DNA of 64,000 nucleotides from Austropuccinia psidii. Lineage: Eukaryota > Basidiomycota > Pucciniomycetes > Pucciniales > Sphaerophragmiaceae. This document shows positions 11,278 to 24,220 of the stretch, one piece after another (position 1 is the stretch's first letter; each line of letters opens with the position of its first letter). A program made the translations under genes and the position numbers. The stretch lies in contig JALGQZ010000011.1 in NCBI GenBank assembly GCA_023105745.1, forward strand, positions 25,501,975 to 25,565,974. The letters run 5' to 3'. The notes beneath the pieces were generated by a model. That model saw nothing but the letters and a program-made list of their open reading frames with translations, did no database searches and had not been told where the DNA came from.

Positions 11278-14200
11278 CTATTCTTCATCTGATTCTGTGG
11301 TCTCCTCAATTACCTCTTCCTCATTTGTTAATTCATCTTCTTCACTTTGTTCTTCTTCTGTGTCTTCTTTTGTATTTATCAACTTTCCTCTTGGGTAGAA
11401 CCTCTTGACTTGAGATGCTGCAAATCTTCTTGCTAATTCTGTTCCATCAAGTTCCTCAAGTTCATATGGTCCTTTGTTTATTTGTTTGATTACTCTGTAG
11501 GGTCCATTCCATTTGTTTTTGAAAAGTAGTCCCCAATTAGTTTCTATTGCTTTGTTGTAAACGAGGACCAAATCTCCTGGATTGAGTGGTGATCTTAGTT
11601 GGTGTGCCATTCTTCTATCCCAATATTTCATTGAGTCCTCCCTTGATTTTTTGAGTTCTTCTGCTGCTTTCCTTCTAATTTCTTCTTTCCATTCGAATTT
11701 TTTAGCTCTGGCTTCCAATAATTCCTCAGTTGTGGATATTTTGTGCCATTATACTGCTAAAAAGGTTTTTGTTTCAATGTCAATTGGTAATACTGGTAGT
11801 TGTCCAAATTGAAGTTCAAAAGGTGAGAAACCAGTTGTCCTTTTAGTGGAGATTCTGTCAGCCAATGTCACTAGTGGTAGATATTTTTTCCATTTTCCTC
11901 CACTTTCCCCACACATTTTGACTAATGCATCTTTGAGTTGCTTATGGCCCCTTTCCACCATTCCTTGAGACTCTAGGTAATAAGGTGTGGTGACTCTGAT
12001 CCTTGATCCTGCTTTCTTTACTGCATCTTGCAATTCTTTTCAAAACTCTGGCCCCCCATCCACAGTTACTTCTTTTGGTGAGCCATACCTGCAGATCCAT
12101 TCTGAGGTGAACCATTCTGCAACTGCTTTTGCTGTTAATTTGACTAGTCCAATTGTTTCTGGCCATCCTGAAAAATCATCTCTGGCCACAACCATGTACT
12201 TCCATCTTCCAGATTTAATATGGACTGCATCCATGCTTACCCTTTCAAAGATTTTTGATGTTGCTGTAGGCTTTCCTTGTTCCCTTTTGAAGCTTTGACT
12301 TCTCTTTTGGCAGGCCAGGCAAGATTGAACCCATTTCTTGACTTATTTCTTCATTCCTTCCCACCAAAATCTTGCTTTAATTCTTCTGTAAGTTTCATTT
12401 TCCCCTCTGTGGCCCATGTCTTCATGAAGTGACTTTAAAATGTAGCTTTGAACTTCTTGACTTGATATCACCAGTTGAGGGTTTGGGTTGTTTCTTCTTT
12501 TAAGCTGGCCATCTTCCAAGAAAAAGTTGGGTGACCTTCTTTTAATCCTTCTAAGCTCTTCATCTTTTCTTGATTGTGGTTTTTTCATTGTACTTAAGTA
12601 TTCTTGCATTCTCTTCCAAAATCCTTCTTGTTTGGTTGGTACTTGTATTCCTGAAAAATGGAGTGAATTTATAGTCTTAGCCCCGAATCCAGGGTGTGGC
12701 TTGATCCAATCTTCTTCTTCATCAAATTCTGGTGCATCTTCTTCTTCTTCTTCTGAGTTTTTTGGTCTTCTGGATAGCCCATCTGGCATAGTGAAAGTTT
12801 TCCCTGGTTTGTGTATCAAATCAAAGGAAAATAGTTGAATGAAAGCCACTTATCTTGTCATGGGGGCATTGGGTAAGCAAGGGGTGTTTATCATTTCAAT
12901 TAAGGCCTTGGCATCAACCTGTAATTCAAAATGTTGTCCCCAAAGTATGATTTGAAGCTTCTTGAGAATTCTTGCAACTCCACAGAGTTCCAATTTGGGT
13001 TGTGAGTATTTTGATTCCAGTTTTGAAAAAGTTATTGATTCATATAATACTGGTCTGTCTTTTCCTTCTTTATCTTCTTGAGTGAGTACTGCTCCTGCAG
13101 CAATGTAGCTTGAATCTACTGCTAGCTTAATTTTTCCTGATCCTTTGTCATAATCCAATTTCTTGAGGGTTATTTCTTCTCCAACTATTCTTCTGAGCTT
13201 ATGGAAAGCTTCTTCACATTTTTGATCCCAATTCCAATCAACATCTTCTCTGGTGAGCCTTCTGAGTGGTGATGCAACCTGTGAGAAGTTTTCAATAAAC
13301 ATTATTACATAAGCACAAAGACCAAGAAATCCCCTTATTTCCTTCTTGTTAAGAGGTGGTGGCCAATTTTGAATCTTGTTGATCTTTTGTTTTGAGATTG
13401 TTCTTCCTTTGAATGATACAACATGCCCTACTATGTCCAAAGCTGGCACACAGCATGCAAGCTTTGATCCTGAGATAGTCAGTCCTGCTTCTTCAATTCT
13501 GAATAAAATTCTTTCTAATTTTATGGCATATTGCCATATAAATCTTCTTATTGAGGGGTTTTCTGGTAGTGTTTCTTGATTGTAAAGTGATCTTGGTCCT
13601 TTTATTCATCCATCATCAATAAAAATTCCTACACTTTCTGGTATTTCTTCTTGAAGTATCCAGGTCATTTGGGCTTGATATACTGCTACTGAGTTGGTGG
13701 CTCCTTGGGGTAGTCTTGTGAGTTGCATCCTTCCAAGGGGTGTTTTAAAAGTAGTGAGGGGTCTTATAGTGACATCTAATTCTCTTTCATCATATCCTCC
13801 CATGATATCTCCTAGTCCATAGCATGCTCTTCCTGCAAATGCATCTACAAATTCTTCAATATGAGGTGGTAAGCCAGCATCCTTTATGGTGACTTTGTTG
13901 AGTTCTTGAAGGTCATGGACAACTCTGAGTTTCCCATTTGATTTGGCCACACAAAGGATTGGGCTTGTGTAGCTTGAGGTGGATTGCTCATAGAGTCCAG
14001 TCCTGATTCTTTCTCTGATTAATTCAGTAAACTGAGGTAAAACTGATTTGGGTATAGGAATAGGTTTCTTCTGCCAAGGTTCATGAGGTATTACTGGTAT
14101 CTTGTAAGGTTTTCCATTTGAGTGTTTGAGTAATCCTCTTTCTTCTTCACAGAAAGCTATTGCTTTTTCCCTTAAGGTAATGACATTTTTGAGTAAATTG

Positions 14201-14439
14201 ATTTCTTCATTTGATAACCATCCTGGTGGGCCAAAATTGACTGCTTGGAGTCTTTCATGGGTGACCTTGAAGGTTTCTTGAAATATAGGTGGGTTGGGTG
14301 ATAAAGGTGTTTCATAAGGATCTCTTGACAAAGGTGGTCTTTCCAAAGGTGGGTTAAGGTCTTGAGGCATTGGCTCATTGACTGGTCTCACCTTCTTCAG
14401 GACTGATTTGTATTTGGCTGCTAAAATTTGGTGATCCAT
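11278..14439 (-). pseudogene. pol: Pol of F1-R: RT, RNase H, integrase (five nonsense codons)
   Basis: One frame runs the whole length from ATG at 14439 (MDHQILAAKYKSVLKK) to the stop at 11278. It is interrupted by stops at 13606-13608, 12850-12852, 12343-12345, 12040-12042 and 11749-11751. Domains in order: RT with LRVVHDLQELN, the RPLTTF and LPQGATNS blocks and FIDDG as the catalytic motif; RNase H with KLAVDSSYIAAGAV, ending HKPGKTFTMPDGLSRRP; integrase with a zinc finger ending CLACQ, then D (MDAVHIKS), D (TVDGGPEF) and E (SQGMVERGH); and a C-terminal DLVLVYNK...LLFKNKWNGPYRV module with an acidic tail. Pol has its own ATG and is not fused to gag. Without the stops it would be a complete Ty3/Gypsy polymerase of a type common in basidiomycetes. 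No chromodomain is seen. Confidence 0.9.
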
Positions 14440-14445
14440 CTTCAA

Positions 14446-14469
14446 TTAGTTATTTTGTTTCTTCTTCTC

Positions 14470-14507
<38 letters not shown>

Positions 14508-17500
14508 ATTTCTAAGAATTTGCTAGTGTCCTGAAATCTTGAGGTCTTCACAATTCTTCTTTCTTCTTTCTTCCATAAAAAATGTAGTTTAAGGTCATAC
14601 AGGACCTACAACTAGGTGTGTAACCCCTGTATATTAGGTATACAAGTCCTGCAGGTTTAAGTCATGCAAGGACCTCCTGGCCTAATCCAAGGGCTTATCT
14701 TGATTCTTGAGCTCCTTTGTGCTTGATTTTGAATTCCACTTGACTCTTGTTTTATTCTTCAATCTTCATGATTCCCACTTGATGAAAGATTCTTCTGGTT
14801 GTTTTATTGATTGATGAGGAATTTTCTTGTCATAATTTATGGCTTGAGGCTTCACTTTGTTCATTTTGGCCAATTTGTTAATGATAAACACCTGTAAAAC
14901 CCCTTGTTCCTGTTACACAAAGGGAGCAGTTTATTGTCATGCTGAGGACAAAATGGTCCTTCAGCACTTCTCCTGACTAGGACAATCCCCTCCAGCTTCT
15001 TGGCTGTTATTTTTTATAATTTTCCCTGCCCAAGTCTACAGGGGAAGCAGTTTAGTGTCATGCTGAGGACCTCTTGAGTCTTCAATCTTCTTTAAAATCC
15101 CAAGGGCAATTTGAGTTGAGTGTTTTACATCATCTTGTTGGTCCATCATGTTGAGTTTGTCCTGAATCAATAATTAATCCAATGAGTCATCCTTCAGTCC
15201 ATAAATCTTGGCCAGTGATTCTTGAATCCCAATTGAGTTTCAATCCAGAATCAAAGAAGTGTCCAAGGTCTTGTTCTGTCCAAAGGTCAATCCATAAGGA
15301 ACTCCTGCTTTTCTTCATAAATAATCTTCTTCATTTTCAGTATTTTGAATAATTGTCCTATGATAAGTTGTTTCCCAATTCTCTTGCTATTTCTTCAAAA
15401 TGATTTATGTCCTTTTGTTCTTTTGTATTCCTGAATTATACCTGTTATAAAGAAATGAAAAAATAAAAAATTGTAATAGTAAGGTGATTTAAAATTGATT
15501 TGAATATTAATTTATTGATATATTAATTTTTTTTCTTTAATATTTGTTTGGATGAAGGCCCCCCTCTCCATTTAAAAATCTTGAGTTGGTTTTCAAATTT
15601 TGAAGAGGATATGTTCTCATTCCCCCAAAACTTCCACTATTAGGGATAGTGTAAGAAATAAGTTTACCAACCCCTTATTTTTTATAGTGATTTTGATGAG
15701 GGTAAATAATGATACAGTAGATTTACATAATTTTATATTTTATTTTATTTTTATTTTTTAATTTTTGTAATTATAAAATAACCATTAAATGAGATATCTG
15801 ATTAAAAATCACAATTTAAAAGAAATAAACCTGAATCACAATTAAGATCATGGAACTGTTTGGTTAAAGGTGGTAATTTGTGCCAATCAGTAAAAATTGG
15901 TGCTCTTGAGAGGTTTTATAATTAATATGACCTAATTGAATGATCATAATTTGAGTCCTTTAATCATATAATGACCCTTATGATGCCACAACTCTTCCTT
16001 TTGGAATCATCATTGTGACCCAGACTTTATTTCAAGTCCATCCCCTTTATGGTTCAGATTTTCTGTTACCCATAAATGCATTTGAGTTGTTAAGAATATA
16101 AACAGTGAAAAATCAAATTTTTTACAATAAAAAAAACTCTTGTTTGCTCTTTGGGGGGCTTTTTAAATTCCATTTGGAATAAATAGCACATTGAGGTGTT
16201 ATTAATATGCAAATTCCCCAGATTCTGTCATCAATTTATGAGTTTTTTAATATAAATAACTCCTTCAGAGTTCAATTAATGCCTTCATGGCACAAATACT
16301 TCTTCTTTTCAAACAAGTTCCAATCACTCTCTTGTAATTGAGGAAATATTTCAAATAAATTGATCATTTTTCATTTTTCATTTTTTTTAATTATTGTTAT
16401 TATTGAGTTGAAAAATTAAGCCAACTTAATGGCTCTTGTTGTAATAGTAGGAAACGTATAATAGAATATTCTTGAGCTCATGAATGGGATATGACCCTAT
16501 TTCTTAGTGAAAATAAATAAATGAGTTTGAAATAAATAGTTAAAAAATGTTCAGAACATTCAAGTCAGTAAATATTTCTAATTCTTGTTTATAATAACAT
16601 AAAATTAGAAATTAAAAAAATAAGAAATGAAACCTTAGGTAGTTTGTAGTCTTGCCTAGGACTTATCCTCCTTCTGTAGTCCTTGTCCAATCTTTTTGAA
16701 TACTTTAAATAGGAAGTTTATGGTCTTGCCAAGGACCATTGGTTGATTGTGTTGTAATTTGAGTCCTAGTTGAGAATTTTTAGTGGGCAGTTTATGGTTT
16801 TGTCAAGGACCATATCTTGTGTCCAGGCACCTGATTGTTGCCTTTGGGGTTTCATGGCATGTGATTTATCTTCAAAGCCAGGTTTTATAAGTAGTTCAAA
16901 CAGTTTATAGTCTTATTGAGGACTCATTTTCACTTTAAAAGCATATTTAAGCCTATAAAATAAGAGAAATATTTTATTAATGTTGAATACCTGTAGAATC
17001 CAAATAAAATAGATTAGTATAGTTATTATTCAAAATAAGAAAGCATAAAAGATAAAATAGCAGTTTAAAGCCTTGCTTAGGGCTTTTTGTTATTTTGTTT
17101 TATTTTTATTTTTATATATATTTTTTAAGCCCATCAGTTTGAAGCCTTGATGAGGGCTTTTCCTTTATAAGTCTTAATTAGAAAATAAAATATAAAATAT
17201 AAAATCAGCATAAAAAAAGCAAGATAGAAAACTTCAAACCAGCAGTTTAAAGCCATACTTAGGGCTCATTTGTATATTGAAGATCTGTAGCACAATTAAA
17301 TGTATCAGCTCCATTTTATATCCAAGATAAATTAAGAATGAAAAAAAGAAATAAGCAGTTTAAAGCCTTGCTGAGGGCCCTTTGTTTTTTTATTATTATT
17401 CCTTTTAAGGCCTTTGTAAAAAAATCATCAGTAAATTTAAATAAAATATTGAGTAAAATTAAAAATAAATAAGCATGTTATTTATATTCTTATATTATAT

Positions 17501-18000
17501 ATATATATTGTAATCATTATCATCATTTTGTTTTATATAAAAAAAACTAATTAGTAAGAAATAACTTTAACACAAAGCAGGAAAATAAATTCAACAGTTT
17601 AAAGTCTTGTTGAGGACTTTTTTTTATTTTTAAACAGAAGAAATTCTTTTTGTCAGCTCCAGTAATTCAATTTATTATTATTTTTAATATTTTTAGCAAA
17701 TAATTTCTTCAAAAGAAAAAAATTATTAGTAAAACTCAAATTTGATTAATAGAAAATAAGAAATAAACAGTTTAAAGTCATGTCTAGGACTTTTTATAGT
17801 CCTTTTGTAATCTTTGTTATTGTTTTTTTTTCAGACCTGTAGCAATGCAAGATATGAAATGTCAGATAAAGTCATAATTTATAAAAAAAATAAAGACAAA
17901 ACATCAGTTTTAAGCCTTGATGAGGGCATTTCCTTTTTTTTTTGTTTTATTTTTTTATCTATTTATTGTTTTTGAAGCTTGTTTCATGCTTTGGGTGGGA
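14446..18000 (-). repeat. Noncoding leader of F1-R Pol with about 15 copies of a 23-bp motif
   Basis: No ORF of note. The + strand motif CAGTTTAAAGNCTTGNTGAGG, followed by RC, recurs at irregular intervals near 14588, 14658, 14930, 15049, 16640, 16706, 16793, 16905, 17061, 17138, 17242, 17356, 17595, 17769 and 17905. Its reverse complement, in element orientation, resembles the core of the 50-bp minisatellite in E3 (61391-61940). For example the copy at 14658 reads GGTCCTTGCATGACTTAAAC against AGTCCTTGTATGACTTTAAA in E3. Between copies the DNA is A/T-rich. Confidence 0.7.
14478..14503. repeat. Poly(T) tract before Pol of F1-R
   Basis: An uninterrupted run of roughly 25 T (A on the coding strand), about 40 bp upstream of the Pol ATG. 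E3 also has very long A runs between its first ORF and its pol remnant. Confidence 0.8.
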
Positions 18001-19538
18001 CCTTTTTATCCTATTGAAAGTTCCATAAGTGGCTTTTTCTTTTAGTGCAATGTATTTGATAATTCAAGTAGGGGTAAGTCCTGAATCTATCTCTTAATTG
18101 ATTATCAACTACTAGAGGCTTCATAGCCTCATCGGGTGAGTTATTTCAGCTCTTGTGGGTGTTAATATACCCCCAGTAAGCTTGAATTGAATTCGCGTGG
18201 CTTTTTCCTGCTCACAGGGTTTTCCAATGTTTTTTTGAAAAACTTTGGGTTTACCATTTTACTGTAAAGAAAAGCCTTCAAAACCCTCCAGGTTGCTTAA
18301 AACCTGATTGGAAGAGCTCCTTTACTCATAGGGATGCTGTAACATCCTCTAGACTGCTCAGAAGCTGATGTTTCTGCTGTAGCCCTTAGTGATCCATGAA
18401 GTTACTTTGGGTGACTGTCTCTTTCTTGCCAAGACGTCTAAATGGGTTATCAAGGCCTTAGGGATGCTTGCGATCACTTCGGCTAGGGTAGTTAGCAATG
18501 CAGATAGCCATAGATATCCCTTGTGATGCTAGGAATCAGGTTGGGTGGTCAAGTTGAAATTCTACTAGGTTTTCTTTAGGTATGATGCTGCAATAAGAGT
18601 TATCCCTCCCTCCTTCATTGAATCGAAATTGGTAAGGTTGTTTGCTTCTCGGAAAGCTTATTTTTTTTTTGTGATGTGTATGTTACTTCCAAAGATTCTA
18701 GAAGTCTTCAATGTGATCCCAACAACATTTTCTAGTTGTAAGATTGGTAGGTTCTTTGCTCCAGCTTGTTACTTTGGTTCTTGCCGCTGTAAGTCCCTGA
18801 CGCAAGCTTTTGAAGTGCAACATAGTAATCAGTTGGGTTTGTGTGGCCTTTTCTAAGTCCGCTCACAGCTATAAGCTTCCGATTTAACATCTGCTGTCCA
18901 TCACGACAAGAAGCTTTGTTTTATATTTCTGGTAAGCTTTCAAGGTGCTGTACTGGTGTGGTACTCATCATTGCTTTTTCTTCTCTCTTCGGATTTTGGG
19001 TCTTTCTGGAAAATGTTTCTTTGATACTGTCATGAGATTTAACATGCATGGTGTCTTTAACTGAGGAAGGGTCTTGTTATGACTGCCTGCAGGCAATTGC
19101 AGTAGTGTTGTTCTTCTATCACAGTAATAAGTGATAGAGGAGGGATGTCAAATACAACAATTAATATGGGTTATTTGTTGATATTGTTGTGTATTTGGTG
19201 TACTAATTTCTTTAGTCCTCTACCAATCCAAGGTAGTAGAGCTGCCTAAAGCATTGGCGGTGGTACTTGCTTGTTTTTGGTGATAGGATTAAGCCGCCTT
19301 GCAGCTGTCATATACTACCTGCTGTTGTCTTCCATGTATTTGAATCGTATTCTCTTTTTTTTTTATTTAGTGTGACATTGCGTTTTAATCGCCTAAATAG
19401 TTCTTTTGTATCCCTGCTCTCCTGTACTGTACACATGTTGAGAGCAGTCAAAAAACCTTGACATGTCTTTAGCAGGGGTTTGAGGAATGGTGTTAGAGGA
19501 GTTTTTTTTTGGATTAGCTGCCATGAGCTGCATGTTTC
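18001..19538. other. Less AT-rich noncoding DNA left of the Copia element
   Basis: Base composition becomes more balanced and the 23-bp motif disappears. Short ORFs (60-80 codons) show no family features. The DNA continues beyond the Copia element at 24779, as its 5-bp duplication shows. It may be internal F1-R sequence or an older insertion; I cannot assign it. Confidence 0.4.
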
Positions 19539-20091
19539 TGCAATGAGTAAGTGTTAACAGTCTTATAATTGCTATGATATTCACGAAACCAGTAGTTAGT
19601 AATACTAAAGCAGATGATAAGTACAGTATTCTTTGTAGCATGACATTATTAAGTTAAAAATGTACCTAAGGGGAAACTACTTGATTGTCTAATGATTTAA
19701 TAAGAAACCAATAACAATAAAACACCTATTACTCTGTACTGACAGATTTTATGTCAGTTGGTAAAAACCACGTAATGAGATGGAATAATTAACTATATCT
19801 ATACTCCTCCAGAACAGTGCGTACGAGTATTAGGTTTGATAGTATTCAGCTAAGTTACAAAGTGGAATAATTGATAAAATAGATTTTATGATTTTCGTAA
19901 CTCAAGTCGATGATCCTATTCTTTATATACCATTGACAGACCCAACGGTTAGTCATCCTCTCATTTCCCCATCATGATTTGGTCAGTCTAAGACACGACA
20001 GTTTATATTTATTCTCTGAGTGCCCTATCAGAGATGGATAGATAATGCCAAAATAGTCAATAGCCGAGATGATTCCCATCTATTCATAACA
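19539..20091 (-). repeat. 3' LTR of the Copia element
   Basis: In element orientation the LTR starts TGTTATGAATAG at 20091 and ends CATTGCA at 19539. It is preceded by the purine-rich TCTGGAGGAG, the likely polypurine tract. The pol stop codon (20084-20086) lies 6 nt inside this LTR. Confidence 0.95.
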
Positions 20092-23000
20092 CTCCTCCAG
20101 AATCCTCAAGGTGTAATTGCTTGTATACCTCCTGAAGCTTGACTACCCCAAGGGGTTTTGTGAGTACATCAGCTATCATCTCATTGGTTGAGACTTGAAC
20201 CACCTTAATTAGATTCTTCATTACGCAATCTTGAACATACTGATATCTTACCTCTATATGCTTAGTGTTAGCATTCAGCAAAGCCTGTTTGGAGATGGTT
20301 ACTGCTCCTGAGTTGTCGTTGACAAGGACTGGCTGAAGTGAAGTATGTCCTAAATCATTGAGCACAAAGGTAAGCCATCGAAGCTGTTTTGAGCAGACAT
20401 TCATAGCAATGTATTCGGCCTCTGTGGTGGATTGGGCTACCACCGATTGCTTTTTACTCAACCAGCATATTGGATTACTGAAGGCTAGGATCACATATCC
20501 AGAGACGGACTTTCTGTCTTCTTTATCGTTCGCGTAGTCTGCGTTAGCCCAGCCTGTTAAGGTTTCCTTGATTGGCTGTTGTTCATACACTAGGCTCTTG
20601 TCCTTTGTTCCATTCAGATACCGGATTAGGTGCTTCAGGGAATTCCAATGGCATTGATTAGGACTGATTGAGTACCTGGAGAGCTGATTGATAGTAAACA
20701 TCACGTCCGGTCTGGTGTGATGAGCAAAGTAGTTAATACTTCCAATAGCTTGTTGAAATGAAGTTACTTGAATGGCATTGTCCGATAGGTTTGAGTTTAT
20801 TTTGTTGAGGAAGTTGCCATTGCAAGGAGTCTTTACTGACTTACAGTCCTGCATTTCAAACTGTCTAAGAAGCTTCACAATCAAGTCGGTTTGATTAATC
20901 TTCACCTTGTTCTTACTCCATTCAAGATTGTAACCTAGGTGCTGAGTAGGTCTCTTCTTGTATTTCAATTTGAGAATAGTATTAAGTTTGTTTAAGAAGG
21001 TAACAATGGTATCTTCTGATTTACTAATCAGGAAGCCATCGTCAACGTGGATGTGAAGTAGTAGTGACTTATCATTATTGGTAAATAATGACTCGTCAGA
21101 CTGTGCACTCACCATTCCAAGTCCACTGAGAGTGGTTGTGAGCTTTGTCTTCCACATACGTGCGGCCTGTTTGGTACCATAGAGTGATTTACGCAATCAC
21201 CAAACCCAACCTTCCTTGCCCTTTACTTCATACCCTTTAACCTGTTTCACATAAACAATTGCGTCCATTTCACCATGCAAGAACGCTGTCTCAATATCAA
21301 ATTGATAGGGGATGTAGTTAAAATTTACTACTAATGTCAACATGATTTTGAATGTCTCATTTCGTCCGACTGAGGCCCAGGTATCATAGTAGTGCAACAT
21401 GTGTTCCTGATGATTACCTAGCACTACCCATAGGGCCTTGTATCGATATACTTCTCCATGCTTGTTCCGTTTTCGGGTCAGTCTCCACATACCCCCTATT
21501 ACTTTTTCAGGTTTGGGGGGGTATGGGACCAGATCACCTGTCCCATGAGAGGTGAGTGATTGATACTCTGCATCCATTTCTTTTTTTCATTCTGGTGCTT
21601 CTATTGGATCGGTTACTGCTTTTGAGTAGGGAACTGCATCTGCAAGTAGGAGGCTATCTCTGTCGGCGATGTTTCTTTTACCAGTGATAATATTTTCTGT
21701 GTTGATTGAACTTGAGATATTCTTTGGTGCTTCCTTATAATATGGGACATATTCATAATTCTTCGACAATTCAGGTCTCCCTATGCTTTGGCGAGGACTT
21801 GGAACAGGTGGCTGAAATATGCTGTTGGATGGTTGTTCAGCTGGTGATTGAACTGGCAGATCAGTCAGTTGAGAACCAGGGAGTCGCAGCTTGATTTTTA
21901 AGGAGGGGCCGCTTGGGAGCAGTGGTTCTGGTTGATTCATGGACAGGGTAGGGTTAATCGCTGTTACTGCATAATTGCGAGATACCTTTATCTTTCCTGT
22001 CTCAAGGTTCAGGAGTCGCATACCGTCAGAGTACTTTTCAAATGTCAGTGCTCTCAGTACTTTGCCTCTAGGCTCAATCTTTGACACCGGGTTGGGGATC
22101 CTTTAAGTCACTTTTATACCAAAAGGAATGAGTTTTTCAAGGTTAACCTCTGGTTCAATGAGGCAGTGCTTGCTGTTCAATATGCATGCAGGCGTTTTCA
22201 TCATTAGATGCTTGTGCAGAAGCAGGTTTAGGAGTAGGGAAGCATGGTTTGCGGCTTCATCCCAGTAGGAAACAGGTATGTTTGACTGTCCCAGGAGACA
22301 CCTTATTTTGGATAAAAGCGTTTGGTTGAATCGCTCGGCAACGCCATTTGTCTGAGGTGACTCAGGGGGACCTCCTTCAAGGGAGATTCCATGACTGGTG
22401 AGAAAGTCAACAAATAGTTTGGAACTAAATTCTCCTCCATGATCTGTGTGGAGGTATGCTGGAGTGATATCGAGTTTGTTTTTAATCTCCATTAGAAACG
22501 ACTTGATGTGTCCCTCTGCCTGACATTTTTCGGACATCAGATATATTCTGTTAAAGCGACTGTAGTCATCAATAAGGACCAGGACATATTTGTGACCCTT
22601 GCGAGTTGGAGGATTGATCTGCAAGGTATCCATGTGAATTTTCGAAAAAGGTGCATTAGCACATGGCAGGGTCTGAGAATGAGGACAGTTTTTAATCTTA
22701 GCTAGTTGACATACTGGGCAGTCTGACGACTGAGTGAATCTTCCTTTTATCTTGCGTTCCTTGAGCAGGAAGTGTATATATGAGTCGGAGGGGTGGCCTA
22801 GTGCCAAGTGCCAGTCAAGATTGGAGGTAGGTAGGGTGTAAACCAATTTTGAAGTCATTGGTAATCTTGAAGCGAAAAGATTGCCTTGTTGGCGAAACGT
22901 GTCGACGATTCGATTGTCATACTTGATTAAGAACATATTTGATTTGGACACTAGCTTCATGCCATGATCAACTAGCTGTGAGACAGATAGAAAGTTGACA

Positions 23001-23400
23001 GGACCGTTGGGGACATAGTAGACAGGGTAAAGCTTAACACCCTTAAATACTAAGGTTCCCTGTTGAGTGACTCTGACTGGATTTGAGAAGGTATTGATGT
23101 GTTTGAGGACCGGAGTGGGATTATCTAGTAGGGTTAAGTCATTTACAACGGTTCTGCCAGCTCCAGAATCGAGGTATATTAGTCGTTGATGATTTTTCCC
23201 AATCATTGCATTGACTTCATCAAATATGAATGCTTCAGAATCTGACTCTGGTAGGCGATTGAGTTCTTTTGAGTGTGATGCAGCATTCAGCAAGGTCAAG
23301 TTGGCAGATTGGAGTTTTTCTAATAGTTGCTCAATTCTTTCTATTCGTTTTTTCGTGTCTAGTTCCTGGGTAGTATTCCTCCCTGTCCCCTGACCATTAT
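20084..23400 (-). pseudogene. pol: Copia Pol: protease, integrase, RT, RNase H with three nonsense codons
   Basis: A single frame is open from the Gag overlap near 23400 to 20084 apart from stops at 22103-22105 (TAA), 21587-21589 (TGA) and 21197-21199 (TGA). Domains: protease IYLDSGAGRTVVND; gag-pre-integrase zinc finger with WHLALGHPS and CPVCQLAK; integrase core with D (HMDTLQI), D (LHTDHGGEF) and E (GVAERFNQTL), all present; RT beginning around MDAEYQSL with FDIETAFLHGE and catalytic HVDDG; RNase H with ADYANDKEDRKSVSGY and TEAEYIAM. The stop at 21587 occupies the position of a conserved Trp (APE-stop-KKEMDAEY), so TGG to TGA is likely. With three stops and a frame break to Gag, this copy should be non-autonomous. 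Confidence 0.92.
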
Positions 23401-24144
23401 TTTTCCTTTCCTTTTGTCCTTAGAGCCCTTCTTTTTACGTCCACCTTCCGCTTGATTGTTTTCTTTGGATTTTGACGCTTCGGCTTGTTTGTTTTTGTCA
23501 AACAACAGTGCCTGATCATAAGTTGTTTGTCGTCGCGAGTGTTCTATTGACACTCTGTCGGTAATGGTGTTCAGATTAAAGGGTTTAATGTCATACAAGG
23601 TCTGACATAAACTACTTAATTCCTTATCATTATCGAGACTTTGAAGAAAAAATGCTGCGGCCATACTTGACGATAGGCTCATACTAATTGAGGAGTCAGC
23701 TGAGATGGATAGATAGCTGGCATGTATCTTGTGGAATTCATCAACATGTTTTTCTAAGGAAGAACCAGGCTTGTATCTTAGATTCACAAGTTTGTGAAGC
23801 ATCCGGCAGATAACAACCACTGAGTTCTTTCCACAGCAGTTCCCTAAGCCGACCCAGAAATTGTAAAAGGATGTCTTATTGTTTAAGAGCACCCCTTCAA
23901 ACTCGGTGCTCACACTGGACCATAGCAGGGTAAGGGCTCCACCATTTCTTTTCCTGAATTTGGTAGTCTTTTTCACATCTTCAGATGGCGGGTCTAATAG
24001 ATCGTCCATGCCTTTACTGATTAGGTAGTTCTCGAACTGACAACTCCACTGTACCCAGTTTGTACGTGTGAGTTTTGTCATCCTAGCCTTGATTACCTCC
24101 TCATCGGAGGAGGCATCATTGACGTCTAATGGGACTTCGGGCAT
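23359..24144 (-). CDS. gag: Copia Gag (open)
   Basis: A 261-codon ORF (MPEVPLDVND...) with the Copia Gag pattern: TNWVQWSCQFENYLISKG near residues 28-45 and LRYKPGSSLEKHVDEFHKI in the middle. The C-terminal tail is Lys-rich (GGRKKKGSKDKRKGK) and no CCHC knuckle is visible. Copia elements usually encode Gag and Pol in one ORF. Here Pol lies in the -1 frame, and the two frames overlap around an A5 run near 23397-23402, where Pol-like sequence is open upstream of the Gag stop. A one-base indel is more likely than programmed frameshifting, because the heptamer does not fit the X-XXY-YYZ rule in the Gag frame. Confidence 0.85.
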   Translation of the reverse strand: MPEVPLDVNDASSDEEVIKARMTKLTRTNWVQWSCQFENYLISKGMDDLLDPPSEDVKKTTKFRKRNGGALTLLWSSVSTEFEGVLLNNKTSFYNFWVGLGNCCGKNSVVVICRMLHKLVNLRYKPGSSLEKHVDEFHKIHASYLSISADSSISMSLSSSMAAAFFLQSLDNDKELSSLCQTLYDIKPFNLNTITDRVSIEHSRRQTTYDQALLFDKNKQAEASKSKENNQAEGGRKKKGSKDKRKGKIMVRGQGGILPRN

Positions 24145-24206
24145 CGACCTAGATGTGAGTGTATTCTAACTCTGGTTTCACGAATATATCAAGCAGTTAT
24201 ACAACT

Positions 24207-24220
24207 AACTCTCGCTACCA
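24207..24220 (-). promoter_or_regulatory. Copia primer-binding site
   Basis: TGGTAGCGAGAG follows the 5' LTR without a gap on the - strand. The first eight bases equal those used by yeast Ty1, which pairs with initiator tRNA-Met, so the same tRNA is the likely primer. Confidence 0.8.

Noticed and set aside
1..14445. E1 and F1-R as one element split by a simple inversion (gag on +, pol on -)
   Set aside because: Both copies carry their own version of the small FLxLLT ORF, so they are two elements.
23390..23405. Programmed -1 frameshift between Copia Gag and Pol
   Set aside because: The A5 run does not match the slippery heptamer in the Gag frame, and the family normally has one ORF. An indel is simpler.
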